DNA of 7,919 nt from Gammaproteobacteria bacterium (GCA_030830595.1 JAURMS010000181.1:1-7919); one strand, 5' to 3'. Shown: positions 1 through 7,441, counted from the stretch's first letter. Notes: generated by a model from the sequence alone, not told the origin. Numbers and translations are program-made.

Positions 1-2
1 CT

Positions 3-731
3 TCAGGCCGGTTAGCCTCTGCAGACAACGCTCCAATCGCGACCCCTGTGGTCGCAGCCAATCTCCTCCTTGACCTCGCTCTTCCGCCAGGGACGGCGCT
101 GGCAATATATGATGACGGGCCAGGCGAACAGGTGTTTTTTCTTGTGCCATGCCATGGTTTCACCATGGCAGGGACTACCTATTTCGCTCGTTCACCCGGG
201 TCACTGGATGCGAGTCTGACGGGTAACGAGGTTGAGCAATTCAAGGAGCGGCTTGAAGCCGCCCTGCCTGGTCATGGAATCCGCGACGCAGCGGTGCTCA
301 GGGTGATTTCAGGTTTGTTGCCCTCTCGGGACGCTGCTCCCACCGTTCCGCTGGCGCGGGAGCGATTTTACGACCATGGCAGTATGGACGGGGTTCGGGG
401 TGTGTTCTCCCTCGTAGGTGTCAAATACACCACCGCGGTTACCGTTGCCCAGCGGGTCGTGGATCGCCTGTTCCCAGACACAAGGCGAGCGCCCGAAGAG
501 GCGGTGCCCGTCGTCGAGGACACGCCAATCCTGGCCGATCCCTTGGCGCCCCACAAGCTTCCGGCAGAAACGCTGCACGGCGTGGTCGAACGCCTGGTCC
601 GGAGTGAATCGGTCCATTCACTTGAGGACCTCATCTGCCGGCGTACTGCTTGGGCGTTGTCGGGGCAGGACAGTGCTGAGGCTATCCTGGCGCCATTGCT
701 GCCCAATCTTCCTGGAAAGGTGTCGGCGTGA
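3..731 (+). CDS. GlpD-like FAD-dependent oxidoreductase (3' part; gene starts before the window)
   Basis: This is the C-terminal half of a glycerol-3-phosphate dehydrogenase-like (DAO superfamily) flavoenzyme. The frame is open to the window edge, so the GTG at 48 is not the real start, and the N-terminal FAD-binding fold lies outside. Three things support the call. A strand block VFFLVPCHGFTMAGTT (about 132-179) matches the GlpD segment that reads roughly LFLxPWxGxTLIGTT. The motif VGVKYTT (about 417-437) corresponds to the conserved GlpD VGGKLTT that contacts the flavin region. The tail around SLEDLICRRTAWAL (about 619-660) matches the small helical C-terminal domain of GlpD. Known GlpD oxidises sn-glycerol 3-phosphate to dihydroxyacetone phosphate and passes electrons to quinone. 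Whether this copy uses that substrate cannot be told; its place in a polysaccharide operon suggests a specialised role. Its stop overlaps the next start (GTGA, 728-731). Confidence 0.82.
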   Translation, partial: SGRLASADNAPIATPVVAANLLLDLALPPGTALAIYDDGPGEQVFFLVPCHGFTMAGTTYFARSPGSLDASLTGNEVEQFKERLEAALPGHGIRDAAVLRVISGLLPSRDAAPTVPLARERFYDHGSMDGVRGVFSLVGVKYTTAVTVAQRVVDRLFPDTRRAPEEAVPVVEDTPILADPLAPHKLPAETLHGVVERLVRSESVHSLEDLICRRTAWALSGQDSAEAILAPLLPNLPGKVSA

Positions 732-2200
732 ACCTCACCCTTTCCCAGGGAGCCTCATGGAGGATGCTCGGCCTTACGACGCTTTCCGTATCCAGCTACG
801 CGACCATGGTGTTGCTGGCCCGGCAATTTGGCCCGGGGGTCTATGGCGTCTACGGCATCGTCTATGCGGTGCTCATGAGCATCGAACTGATGCTTCGCTT
901 TGGTTTGCCGCAGGCCGTTACCCGATCTCTCAGTGCCAGCACTGGCTCCGCAAACCGTAGCGGAGCATATGGGTTCGTGTTGTTGGTGAGCGCCAACTTG
1001 ATTGCATTTGGAGCCCTTTGGGTGGCTGCGCCTGCGCTGGCCGGGTTCCTGCATATCGAGGACGGCGCGAGATTCATGCGGATTGCATTCATTGACCTGC
1101 CTTTTTATGGGGCTTATTCAGTACTGAACGCAGTCCTGGCTGGTCGATTCAATTTTAAATGGAACTGTATCGCGACCTGTGTGTACGGGGTGTCCAGACT
1201 GGTTGGCATAGTCGCCTTGACGAGTTTAGACGCGCTGACCATCGAGTCGGCTTTGGTGGTCAACGTCATGGCCTCGATCTGTGGGTGCCTGGTGGCAGCC
1301 CTCAAGATCCGGGAGTCTTGGTTCAGGCCCTCCGTAGGGCAAACACGGCAACTCATATCGGCGGCCATTCCAATCTACATGAGCGAGATCGGGATGGTGT
1401 TGCTGATGTCCTTCGACCTTTGGGCGCTTAGCGCGCTTGCCCCGGAGCTGGATTCTGAATCGAAGGGTTTATATGTTGCCTCCCTGAGCCTGGCACGCGC
1501 ACCCAATATGCTGGGCTATGTGTTGGCGAGTGTCTTAATATCGGTACTGTCCCGATCACTGGCTACCGGGGCACGACACGAGGCAGGCCGGGTGGTCGTC
1601 GATACCAACCGCCTCTTGATCGCTATCTTGTTGCCTGCGTGCAGCATTGCCGGAGCAAATGCCGCTGATCTGCTGGAACTCTTGTATTCATCGGCTTATC
1701 GCGGCGGCGATGAAATCCTGTGCCTGCTGCTGCTCGGTCACGGACTGTTGGCAACCATGCTCCTCTCACTTATCCCGATGCTGGTAGCCGGGGGGCGCTC
1801 GGGAAATGGGGCCTCTCGAGTCGTCGTTGGGCTGGTTGTTGCAGGAGTGGCGAGCATCCTCCTGATACCAAGGCTGTCTTGGCAAGGAGCTGCAATCGTC
1901 CCGGTGCTTGCCTTTGGAGTTGCTCTCCTGATGGTGGCAAGGGAAGTGCGGCGGTGCTACGGCGTTCTCCTTGACGCGGGTGACTTTGCCAAAACGTTGG
2001 CACTGACATCCCTGCTGGGCGTGGTGTCTTACATGTGGCAGGCGAAGGGTATCTGGCTGGTCGTTGAGTTGATCGTCATCTCTTCGGCTTATTGTGGACT
2101 GGCCTTCAAGACCGGCTTGCTCAGGCTCAACAGCGACCGGGATGCGGACGCCGGTATTGGGTCTTCCGCAGAGGCGTCCGTTCGCGGCGTAGGAAATTAA
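728..2200 (+). CDS. Wzx-like polysaccharide flippase (oligosaccharide flippase family)
   Basis: This 490-residue, strongly hydrophobic protein has about 12-14 predicted membrane segments, for example near residues 12-31, 40-58, 82-107, 155-166, 173-192, 212-235, 262-275, 296-310, 330-354, 365-380, 387-404 and 441-460. Length, topology and the N-terminal pattern (GxxWxMLG, then LLARQFGPGVYGVYG) fit the polysaccharide-biosynthesis/MATE-like exporters of the MOP superfamily. Known members flip undecaprenyl-linked repeat units from the cytoplasmic to the periplasmic face of the inner membrane. The GTG start at 728 sits 7 bases after a GGAAAGG ribosome site (714-720) and overlaps the upstream stop by four bases, pointing to translational coupling. 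The last 25 residues are polar and probably cytoplasmic. Substrate cannot be read from sequence; a MATE drug exporter is less likely given the neighbours. Confidence 0.9.
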   Translation: MNLTLSQGASWRMLGLTTLSVSSYATMVLLARQFGPGVYGVYGIVYAVLMSIELMLRFGLPQAVTRSLSASTGSANRSGAYGFVLLVSANLIAFGALWVAAPALAGFLHIEDGARFMRIAFIDLPFYGAYSVLNAVLAGRFNFKWNCIATCVYGVSRLVGIVALTSLDALTIESALVVNVMASICGCLVAALKIRESWFRPSVGQTRQLISAAIPIYMSEIGMVLLMSFDLWALSALAPELDSESKGLYVASLSLARAPNMLGYVLASVLISVLSRSLATGARHEAGRVVVDTNRLLIAILLPACSIAGANAADLLELLYSSAYRGGDEILCLLLLGHGLLATMLLSLIPMLVAGGRSGNGASRVVVGLVVAGVASILLIPRLSWQGAAIVPVLAFGVALLMVAREVRRCYGVLLDAGDFAKTLALTSLLGVVSYMWQAKGIWLVVELIVISSAYCGLAFKTGLLRLNSDRDADAGIGSSAEASVRGVGN

Positions 2201-2203
2201 AGA

Positions 2204-2947
2204 ATGCAGGCTGGCAATTCCCAATCATTGTCAGAGGCCCAACCTGATGTCGAGACGTCGGCGGCCGATTATCTGGCGCGATTTTCCGGGCCCGCAGGCC
2301 GGTTTTTCCTCGATTGTCAGGCAGCCTTGCTTTGGCAGCTGCTGGCAGATGTAAGCCCGGGTCGGGTTCTTGATGTCGGTGGCGGACACGCCCAACTGGC
2401 TCCTCTGCTGTCTGCCCACGGGTGGGGCGTGACTGTGCATGGCACCAGCCCGGTTTGTGAGACCAACCTTCGGGAGTTGCATGGCGTCCGCGATTGCTCG
2501 TTCCTGCTGGGCCCACTCCAGCCGCTGCCTTGCCCGGATCGGGAATACGATCTCGTGGTCGCCATCCGCTTGCTGACTCACGTGGATGACTGGCAGGGAC
2601 TGCTCGGCGAGCTTTGCAGGGTGTCCGCGCGCGACCTTATTATTGACTTTCCCGTCTCGCTCGGGGCAAACGGCTTGACACCGCTGCTGTTTCCCGCAAA
2701 AAAACTGTACGAGCGAAATACCCGTACCTATCGGAATTTTTCGGTGCAGGAACTTTCCGATTGCCTGCAACAGAATGGATTCATGCCGATTGCCTGGTCG
2801 GGACAGTTCGTCCTTCCGATGGTGTTGCATCGCATGACTGGCGCAGCAGCGCCGCTAAGGCTGCTCGAGTCGGCGGCCCGGCTCTCCGGCCTGACCCGAA
2901 GGTATGGCTCTCCGGTCCTCATGCGGGCGGTCAGGAAGCTCGACTGA
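2204..2947 (+). CDS. Class I SAM-dependent methyltransferase
   Basis: This 247-residue soluble protein has a Rossmann-like methyltransferase fold. The SAM-binding motif I is VLDVGGGHA at residues 55-63 after the first strand. A post-I acidic or polar position follows the VTVHGTSP strand (about 76-83). The motif around YDLVVAIRLLTHVDD (115-129) is the usual strand 4 plus the helix-capping HVDDW segment of type 11/12 methyltransferases. The C-terminal third (LYERNTRTYRNFSVQEL, 168-184) resembles the substrate-side lid of small-molecule O- or C-methyltransferases. The likely role is methylation of a sugar or repeat-unit substituent, inferred only from the glycosyltransferases and flippase around it. 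The ATG start lies 3 bases after the flippase stop with AGGA at 2191-2194 (9-base spacer). Acceptor and methylated atom are unknown. Confidence 0.85.
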   Translation: MQAGNSQSLSEAQPDVETSAADYLARFSGPAGRFFLDCQAALLWQLLADVSPGRVLDVGGGHAQLAPLLSAHGWGVTVHGTSPVCETNLRELHGVRDCSFLLGPLQPLPCPDREYDLVVAIRLLTHVDDWQGLLGELCRVSARDLIIDFPVSLGANGLTPLLFPAKKLYERNTRTYRNFSVQELSDCLQQNGFMPIAWSGQFVLPMVLHRMTGAAAPLRLLESAARLSGLTRRYGSPVLMRAVRKLD

Positions 2948-4134
2948 TGACCACTCGTAGCCTGAGGATCCTGGTCGTTGCCCCGCAGCCATTCATGGCA
3001 GAGCGCGGAACGCCCATCGCGGTTCGCTGCCTGGTTGAAGCGTTATGCGATATGGGCCATCGCGTTGACCTCCTTGCCTATCCATTGGGCGAGGATGTGA
3101 GCTATCCGGGTCTGCGTCTTCTTCGTAGCCCGCGACCACCGTTCGTTGGCGAGGTTGGCGTCGGCATCTCGTTTTCCAAGCTTGTTTACGACGCGTGGCT
3201 CGTGCCAAAGATGTTGTGGCTCCTGCGGCGGGAGCAATACGATGTGGTGCATGCCGTGGAAGAATCACTGTTCCCGGCGGCCCTGTGGTCTGCGCTGACT
3301 GGCCAGCCTTTCGTATATGACATGGATTCATGCCTTTCGGAAGGTGTAACTACGCAGTGGCGCGCGTTCGCACCACTGCAGTCGCTGTTCCGATGGCTGG
3401 AGCGCATGGCCATTCGCAAGGCTTCGCTCGTCCTCCCGGTCTGTTCCGACCTGGCAGACATCTTCAGGCAAGATCTCTGCAGCGAGAACATCTTCGTCCT
3501 GCCAGACTTTTCGGTCAGTACCGAAGCTTATGATGAGCCGTCGGAAGACCTGCGGGCTGGTCTGGCGCGGAACGAGCCTCTGTGCCTTTACGTCGGCAAT
3601 CTCGGGCCTTATCAGGGCATTGAACTACTGCTCGAGGCGATTGCCTTGCTGGATCCTGCGTTGCCGGGGCAATTTGTCATCATCGGCGGTCCGGACTCGG
3701 CCGTGCAACGCCTGAAGGACCTGGCCGAGAGCCACGGAATCAGCGGCCGGGTCCACTTCAAGGGGCCTCGCCCGTTGAGATCCCTTGGCGGTATTCTTGC
3801 GCAAGCCGATATCCTGATATCGCCTCGGCTCGGTGGAGTTAATACTCCAATGAAAATCTACGCATATATGCATTCCGCTGCTGCTATTGTCGCTACCGAT
3901 ATCCGATCGCACACTCAGGTCCTTGATGAAACCATGGCCGAGCTCGTTGCCGTAACGCCTCAGGGCCTTGCCGACGGTCTGCTGCGCCTGTTGATCGACC
4001 CGCAGCGGCGCCAGTCACTTGGCGCAGCCGCCAGGCAACTGGTCCTGCGGGAATATACGCCGGAGGCTTTCCGCCAGCGCCTGTCGCAAGCCTATCGCAA
4101 CTTGATCAGCAAGATCCCCGGCGAGGCTGGTTGA
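2947..4134 (+). CDS. Glycosyltransferase family 4 (GT-B), first of two paralogues
   Basis: This 395-residue cytoplasmic or membrane-associated GT-B enzyme would transfer a sugar from a nucleotide donor to a lipid-linked acceptor. The N-terminal acceptor domain begins RILVVAPQPFMAERGTP (7-23), the usual first strand and glycine-rich loop. The C-terminal donor domain starts at YVGNLGPYQGIELLLEA (215-231), followed by FVIIGG (243-248) and the donor loop SPRLGGVNTPMKIYAYM (292-308). In canonical GT4 enzymes that loop carries an EX7E pair. Here the first acidic position is replaced by Gly (about 296) and the second by Ala (about 306), with Lys303 between them. I placed the start at ATG 2947 rather than the in-frame TTG at 2761: it shares one base with the methyltransferase stop (TGATG), has AGGA at 2933-2936, and removes 62 residues that lie on the methyltransferase and lack GT homology. 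The sugar is not identifiable. Confidence 0.9.
   Translation: MTTRSLRILVVAPQPFMAERGTPIAVRCLVEALCDMGHRVDLLAYPLGEDVSYPGLRLLRSPRPPFVGEVGVGISFSKLVYDAWLVPKMLWLLRREQYDVVHAVEESLFPAALWSALTGQPFVYDMDSCLSEGVTTQWRAFAPLQSLFRWLERMAIRKASLVLPVCSDLADIFRQDLCSENIFVLPDFSVSTEAYDEPSEDLRAGLARNEPLCLYVGNLGPYQGIELLLEAIALLDPALPGQFVIIGGPDSAVQRLKDLAESHGISGRVHFKGPRPLRSLGGILAQADILISPRLGGVNTPMKIYAYMHSAAAIVATDIRSHTQVLDETMAELVAVTPQGLADGLLRLLIDPQRRQSLGAAARQLVLREYTPEAFRQRLSQAYRNLISKIPGEAG
4123..4126 (+). promoter_or_regulatory. Ribosome binding site that favours the ATG start at 4134
   Basis: GAGG lies inside the end of the upstream glycosyltransferase gene. It is 7 bases from the ATG at 4134 but only 4 from the in-frame TTG at 4131. 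The spacing, the stronger codon and the TGATG overlap repeated from the 2945-2949 junction all favour 4134. Confidence 0.55.
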
Positions 4135-5120
4135 TGAAGATCCTCGTGACAGGCGCGACGGGTTTTACGGGAGGGCACCTCGCGCGGCGCCTTGTAGCTC
4201 TGGGTCATCAGGTCAGGGCCCTGGTCAGGACCGGAAACGCGGTGGAGGCCCTCGAGGAAGACGGCATAGAACCGGTTATTGGGGAGCTGACCTCGCCGTC
4301 TGACGTGAAGATGGCCACCAAGGGTTGCGATCAGGTATTCCACCTGGCAGCGGTATTTCGTACTGCGGGGCATACAGACCGCCATTACATGGAGGTCAAC
4401 CTTGGGGGTACGCAAAATATTCTGGACGCCGCCAGGCAATATGGTTGCGAGCGGGTTGTTCATTGTTCTACGGGAGGCGTGCACGGGCACGTCGCCCATC
4501 CGCCTGCGAATGAGGACGCACCAATTGCGCCCGGCGACATCTATCAACGATCCAAGGTGGCAGCGGAGCGGGCAGTCTTCTCCGAGATCAAGGCCGGTCT
4601 GCCAGCCGTTATCATTCGGCCGGGTGCGATCTACGGTGAGGGCGACCGACGATTCCTCAAGTTATTCCAGTTGATCCAGCAAGGCCGATTCCTGATGGTT
4701 GGACGGGGTACGACCCGGCTTCACCTCATACATATCGAGGACCTTGTCGACGGGTTGGTGCTGTGTGGACGTCCTGTAAGTCCAGTCGGACGTGCCTTCC
4801 TGATGGCCGGCCCGGAGGCGCCGACGTTATGGGAGATCGTTCGCAGTATCTCACGCTTCCTCAAGGTGCCCGAGCCGCGTCACTCCGTGCCAGTCTGGCC
4901 GGTATGGCTCGCGGGAGCCCTCTGTGAACTGGCCTGCAGGCCGCTGGGACTCGACCCGCCATTGCACCGTCGCCGAGTGAGTTTTTTCACTCATCACCGC
5001 GAGTTCGATATTACGAGGGCAAGGACCATGCTCGAGTTCGATCCTTCGATAACCGTCGATCATGGCCTCAAACAAACCATCCAGTGGTCCGTGCAGCAGG
5101 GGCTTTTGGCTCCCATATAA
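4134..5120 (+). CDS. Extended SDR: NAD(P)-dependent epimerase/dehydratase, 3-beta-HSD-like
   Basis: This 328-residue oxidoreductase belongs to the extended short-chain dehydrogenase family. The N-terminal dinucleotide-binding motif is GATGFTGGHL (7-16; glycines 7, 10 and 13). FHLAAVFR (69-76) is the conserved strand 4, and VNLGGTQNIL (88-97) the following helix. The catalytic set is visible: Ser112/Thr113 in HCSTGGV, Tyr137 and Lys141 in YQRSK. IRPGAIYGEGD (161-171) is the typical post-catalytic segment. The C-terminal part, with PLGLDPPLHRRRVSFF (270-285) and FDITRARTMLEFDP (291-304), resembles 3-beta-hydroxysteroid dehydrogenase-like and dihydroflavonol-reductase-like members more than UDP-sugar C4-epimerases of the GalE type. 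In this operon it probably oxidises, reduces or epimerises a nucleotide sugar or lipid-linked sugar, but the substrate is inferred. It overlaps the upstream stop by one base and is followed by the only sizeable gap in the operon. Confidence 0.88.
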   Translation: MKILVTGATGFTGGHLARRLVALGHQVRALVRTGNAVEALEEDGIEPVIGELTSPSDVKMATKGCDQVFHLAAVFRTAGHTDRHYMEVNLGGTQNILDAARQYGCERVVHCSTGGVHGHVAHPPANEDAPIAPGDIYQRSKVAAERAVFSEIKAGLPAVIIRPGAIYGEGDRRFLKLFQLIQQGRFLMVGRGTTRLHLIHIEDLVDGLVLCGRPVSPVGRAFLMAGPEAPTLWEIVRSISRFLKVPEPRHSVPVWPVWLAGALCELACRPLGLDPPLHRRRVSFFTHHREFDITRARTMLEFDPSITVDHGLKQTIQWSVQQGLLAPI

Positions 5121-5226
5121 AAAAGTCTGTATGGTTTTATACAAAGACCAATTGGCAGATGCAGGAAGTGAGCCCGAGGCGCCCGGGCCTTGGCGGACCA
5201 GGTCCTATCGATCAAAGGAATGATGC
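5121..5226 (+). other. 106-base intergenic gap with several short dyads
   Basis: This is the only sizeable gap between the coupled plus-strand genes. I see an imperfect hairpin (GTCTGTAT 5125-5132 against ATAC 5139-5142 and AGAC 5145-5148, with a two-A bulge), the palindrome CCAATTGG (5148-5155), a GCCCG/CGGGC stem (5172-5176 and 5184-5188), and the dyad GGACC-A-GGTCC (5195-5205). No stem is followed by a T-run, so there is no convincing intrinsic terminator. Promoter-like hexamers are weak: TTGGCT at 5106-5111 with TATGGT at 5130-5135, and TATACA at 5138-5143 lacks a good partner. The gap could hold an internal promoter or operator, or be only a spacer. Confidence 0.35.
5214..5219 (+). promoter_or_regulatory. 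Ribosome binding site for the TTG start at 5227
   Basis: AAAGGA is 7 bases upstream of TTG 5227, ideal spacing. The ATG codons at 5220 and 5223 are closer but open only a five-codon frame that stops at 5237, and the next in-frame ATG (5251) would remove the first strand of the glycosyltransferase fold. Confidence 0.65.
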
Positions 5227-6393
5227 TTGAACGCTAGGAAGCGGCGAATAATGATGGTGGCAGCCTGTCCATTCCCGGCGCGACGGGGAACGCCCGTGCG
5301 TATTGAGCGCATGGCCGAAACTCTGGCCGCAGAAGGTCACGAGCTTCACATAGTCACCTATCACCTTGGAGAGCCAGCAGGACCGATCGGTTGCGAAGTG
5401 CACCGAATAAGGAATATTGCTCTTTACCGGGACACTTCCCCGGGCCCCAGCTGGCGCAAACTGTTGCTTGCAGACCCGCTGCTTTCTGCCAAGGTCATGT
5501 CGGTTGCGCGCCGCGTTCGCCCGGATGTCATACATGCGCACCACTTTGAGGGTGCGCTTGCGGCGTTGCCTGCAGCGAAGTCATTGAGAATTCCGGTTGT
5601 GTTCGATGCTCACGTACTGTTGGGAGGCGAACTTCAGTACTACGTGCTCGGGCTGCCCCGGCCCATGGTTCGCCTGGTGGCCCGGGTATTGGACGGCATG
5701 TTGCCGCGAGCCTGCGATCATGTTGTAGCCATCTCCTCTGAGATCCGCGATCAGCTCCTCGCACTCTACGGCTTGAATGCAGGAGCCGTAACCGTTATCC
5801 CCAACGGCGTAGAGCCCGAATTATTTTCGGGCCGGTCAGGCTTCTTTGCAGATGACGCCCATCCACGATTGGTCTTCTCCGGCAACCTGGCGGCTTATCA
5901 GGGAGTCAAAGCGCTGCCAGCCGTGCTGCGTGAGGTTCTTGGGCAGCTCCCCGGAGCGAGACTGGTGCTTGTAACAAGCGACGATCCGGCCGAAATACTG
6001 GCAGATGCAAGGGCTCTTGGCGTACACCAGCACGTGGACGTAGTGCCGGCGAACCTCGCAACCCTGGCGGACGTGCTCTCCAGTGCGGATGTCCTGCTAA
6101 ATCCGAGAACTGAATGTCCTGGCGTACCGCTAAAACTGCTGAATTACATGGCATCTGGCCGGCCGATAGTAAGTTTCGAGGGTTCTTCACGGTACCTTGT
6201 GGATAACGAAAGCGGCATAGTCGTACAGAACGACGACATAGAGGCATTCGCAGAAGGCATAGTCCGGGCGGTAAGGGAGCCCGCCTGGGGTGAAGAGTTG
6301 GGTGCACGTGCCCGCGCGTTTGCCCGCAACAACTTGTCGTGGAATGCTGCCTGTAAGCAGCTTAACGAGGTCTATGAGGGATTAAGACCTTAG
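5227..6393 (+). CDS. Glycosyltransferase family 4 (GT-B), second paralogue, TTG start
   Basis: This 388-residue GT-B glycosyltransferase opens with RRIMMVAACPFPARRGTPVR (6-25), closely parallel to the start of the enzyme at 2947. The acceptor domain includes PDVIHAHHFEGA (99-110), with the His pair usual near the active cleft, and VFDAHVLLGGE (125-135). IPNGVEPELF (191-200) is a hallmark of GT4, followed by the donor domain at FSGNLAAYQGV (217-227). The donor loop NPRTECPGVPLKLLNYMASG (292-311) keeps Glu296, but the position normally holding the second Glu of the EX7E pair is Asn306. As a family it would transfer a sugar from a nucleotide donor to a growing lipid-linked chain on the cytoplasmic side; the donor is unknown. 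The TTG start is chosen on ribosome-site spacing and because later ATGs truncate the fold. Its stop overlaps the next GTG by one base (TAGTG). Confidence 0.9.
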   Translation: MNARKRRIMMVAACPFPARRGTPVRIERMAETLAAEGHELHIVTYHLGEPAGPIGCEVHRIRNIALYRDTSPGPSWRKLLLADPLLSAKVMSVARRVRPDVIHAHHFEGALAALPAAKSLRIPVVFDAHVLLGGELQYYVLGLPRPMVRLVARVLDGMLPRACDHVVAISSEIRDQLLALYGLNAGAVTVIPNGVEPELFSGRSGFFADDAHPRLVFSGNLAAYQGVKALPAVLREVLGQLPGARLVLVTSDDPAEILADARALGVHQHVDVVPANLATLADVLSSADVLLNPRTECPGVPLKLLNYMASGRPIVSFEGSSRYLVDNESGIVVQNDDIEAFAEGIVRAVREPAWGEELGARARAFARNNLSWNAACKQLNEVYEGLRP

Positions 6394-7364
6394 TGCCCCT
6401 AATGAGCACCGAAACACCGAAAGTCGGACTTGGAATGCCCGTCTTCAATGGCGAGCGCTACCTTGGCAAGGCGCTGGCTTCAGTGCTTGCGCAGAGCATG
6501 CGAGACTGGGAGTTGATAATTTTTGACAATGCATCAACGGACGGTACCCGCGAGATATGCGAGCGCTACGCATCACTGGACCCCAGGATCAAGTATTTCC
6601 GGAATCCGCAAAACCTCGGAGCCCATCCAAACTACAACCTGTGTTTTGAACACGCCCGTGGCGAATATTTCAAATGGGTGCCTCACGACGACGAGTTGGC
6701 CGTTCGATATCTCGCCGCGTGTGTAACAGCATTGGATGCGGACAAACAGGCCGTGCTTTGCCAGACGGACTTTGAATATATAGATGAAGAGGGGCAAACG
6801 CTCTCCATCTCCGGAGAACGATTGCGGGGAATTGATTCTGCCAGTCGCAGTGCCCGTTTCGCGTCAGCCATTCTTTTGCCTCATACCTGCTACGACGTGA
6901 TGGGTGTTTTTCGCAGGCAAGTACTGGAGCGGACGATCCTCCTGCCCAGTTTCCACGGCGCTGACCGGGCATTGGTTGCCGATCTGGCGTTGCGAGGAAG
7001 GTTCCTGCACCTCGACGAACCGCTGCTCAGGGTGCGTGACCATAAACAACGGTATACCAGGGCCAATACGCGGCCCGCAGAGCGGGCGGCCTGGCATGAT
7101 AGCCGCCACCGTGGCCGATTCAGCTTTCCGGCGTGGCGCCTTTATGGCACGTACTGGGCACTTGCGTTGCGACGTACGAGGCCGTGGCCGCTTGTTTTTC
7201 CTCTGCTGAAATGGTGGACGGTTAATTGGAATCTGGCGAGGCTAGCGACGGATGTGGTCGCAACCCTTGCGCCGGGGGCAGTTGCGTTCGCGCAAGGGGT
7301 TAAGCAGAAGATATTCTCGCCGGCCCCAGGAGTCGACCGAAGCCTCGGCAAGGGCCGTAAATAG
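6393..7364 (+). CDS. Glycosyltransferase family 2 (GT-A)
   Basis: This 323-residue GT-A glycosyltransferase has VGLGMPVFNGERYLGKAL (11-28) as the family's first strand and helix. FDNASTDGT (44-52) is the nucleotide-binding acidic motif, and WVPHDDEL (95-102) contains the metal-binding DXD-type site. GADRALVADLALRG (189-202) supplies the usual catalytic-base region, and FLHLDEPLLRVRDH (204-217) is the conserved strand after it. The C-terminal 100 residues, rich in Trp and Arg with a hydrophobic stretch near 284-300, may touch the membrane. The likely job is adding a sugar to the repeat unit; donor unknown. The start is the GTG at 6393, which overlaps the preceding stop and has GAGGG at 6376-6380 (12-base spacer). 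ATG 6402 is a real alternative, giving 320 residues, but lacks an obvious ribosome site. This is the last plus-strand gene of the cluster in the window. Confidence 0.9.
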   Translation: MPLMSTETPKVGLGMPVFNGERYLGKALASVLAQSMRDWELIIFDNASTDGTREICERYASLDPRIKYFRNPQNLGAHPNYNLCFEHARGEYFKWVPHDDELAVRYLAACVTALDADKQAVLCQTDFEYIDEEGQTLSISGERLRGIDSASRSARFASAILLPHTCYDVMGVFRRQVLERTILLPSFHGADRALVADLALRGRFLHLDEPLLRVRDHKQRYTRANTRPAERAAWHDSRHRGRFSFPAWRLYGTYWALALRRTRPWPLVFPLLKWWTVNWNLARLATDVVATLAPGAVAFAQGVKQKIFSPAPGVDRSLGKGRK

Positions 7365-7441
7365 TTTTGGCTGGCGGTTGCCGGGACGTGGGTGGGCCGA
7401 AGAGGCAACTGGGTTGATGTTTCCCCCACTCCAGGGCTTCC
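7365..7441. other. Convergent intergenic spacer, no clear terminator
   Basis: This 77-base gap separates two genes that face each other. A weak inverted repeat, GTTGCC (7377-7382) and GGCAAC (7404-7409), and a small CTGGC-GGTT-GCCGG hairpin (7371-7384, with a G-U pair) are visible. Neither has a T-run downstream on either strand, so I do not call a terminator. Confidence 0.4.

Noticed and set aside
150..170. Perfect 8-base hairpin TGCCATGG/CCATGGCA with a 5-base loop
   Set aside because: It lies inside the conserved oxidoreductase coding sequence, has no T-run, and about one such hairpin is expected by chance in a window this size.
418..960. 180-codon plus-strand frame across the oxidoreductase/flippase junction
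   Set aside because: It overlaps two genes with good homology, and its Arg/Ser/Pro-rich product is typical of a shifted frame in GC-rich DNA.
2231..2830. Long antisense open frame (about 199 codons) opposite the methyltransferase
   Set aside because: It mirrors a GC-rich gene with clear SAM-binding motifs and its product shows no recognisable domain.
4092..4547. 151-codon antisense frame over the dehydrogenase start
   Set aside because: It overlaps the conserved Rossmann motif of the dehydrogenase and has no recognisable product or ribosome site.
5220..5237. Five-codon frame ATGATG...TAG as a leader peptide
   Set aside because: The ribosome site is too close to either ATG, there is no attenuator-like structure after it, and it overlaps the real start.
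7371..7409. Bidirectional terminator between the convergent genes
   Set aside because: The stems are weak and no T-run follows on either strand.
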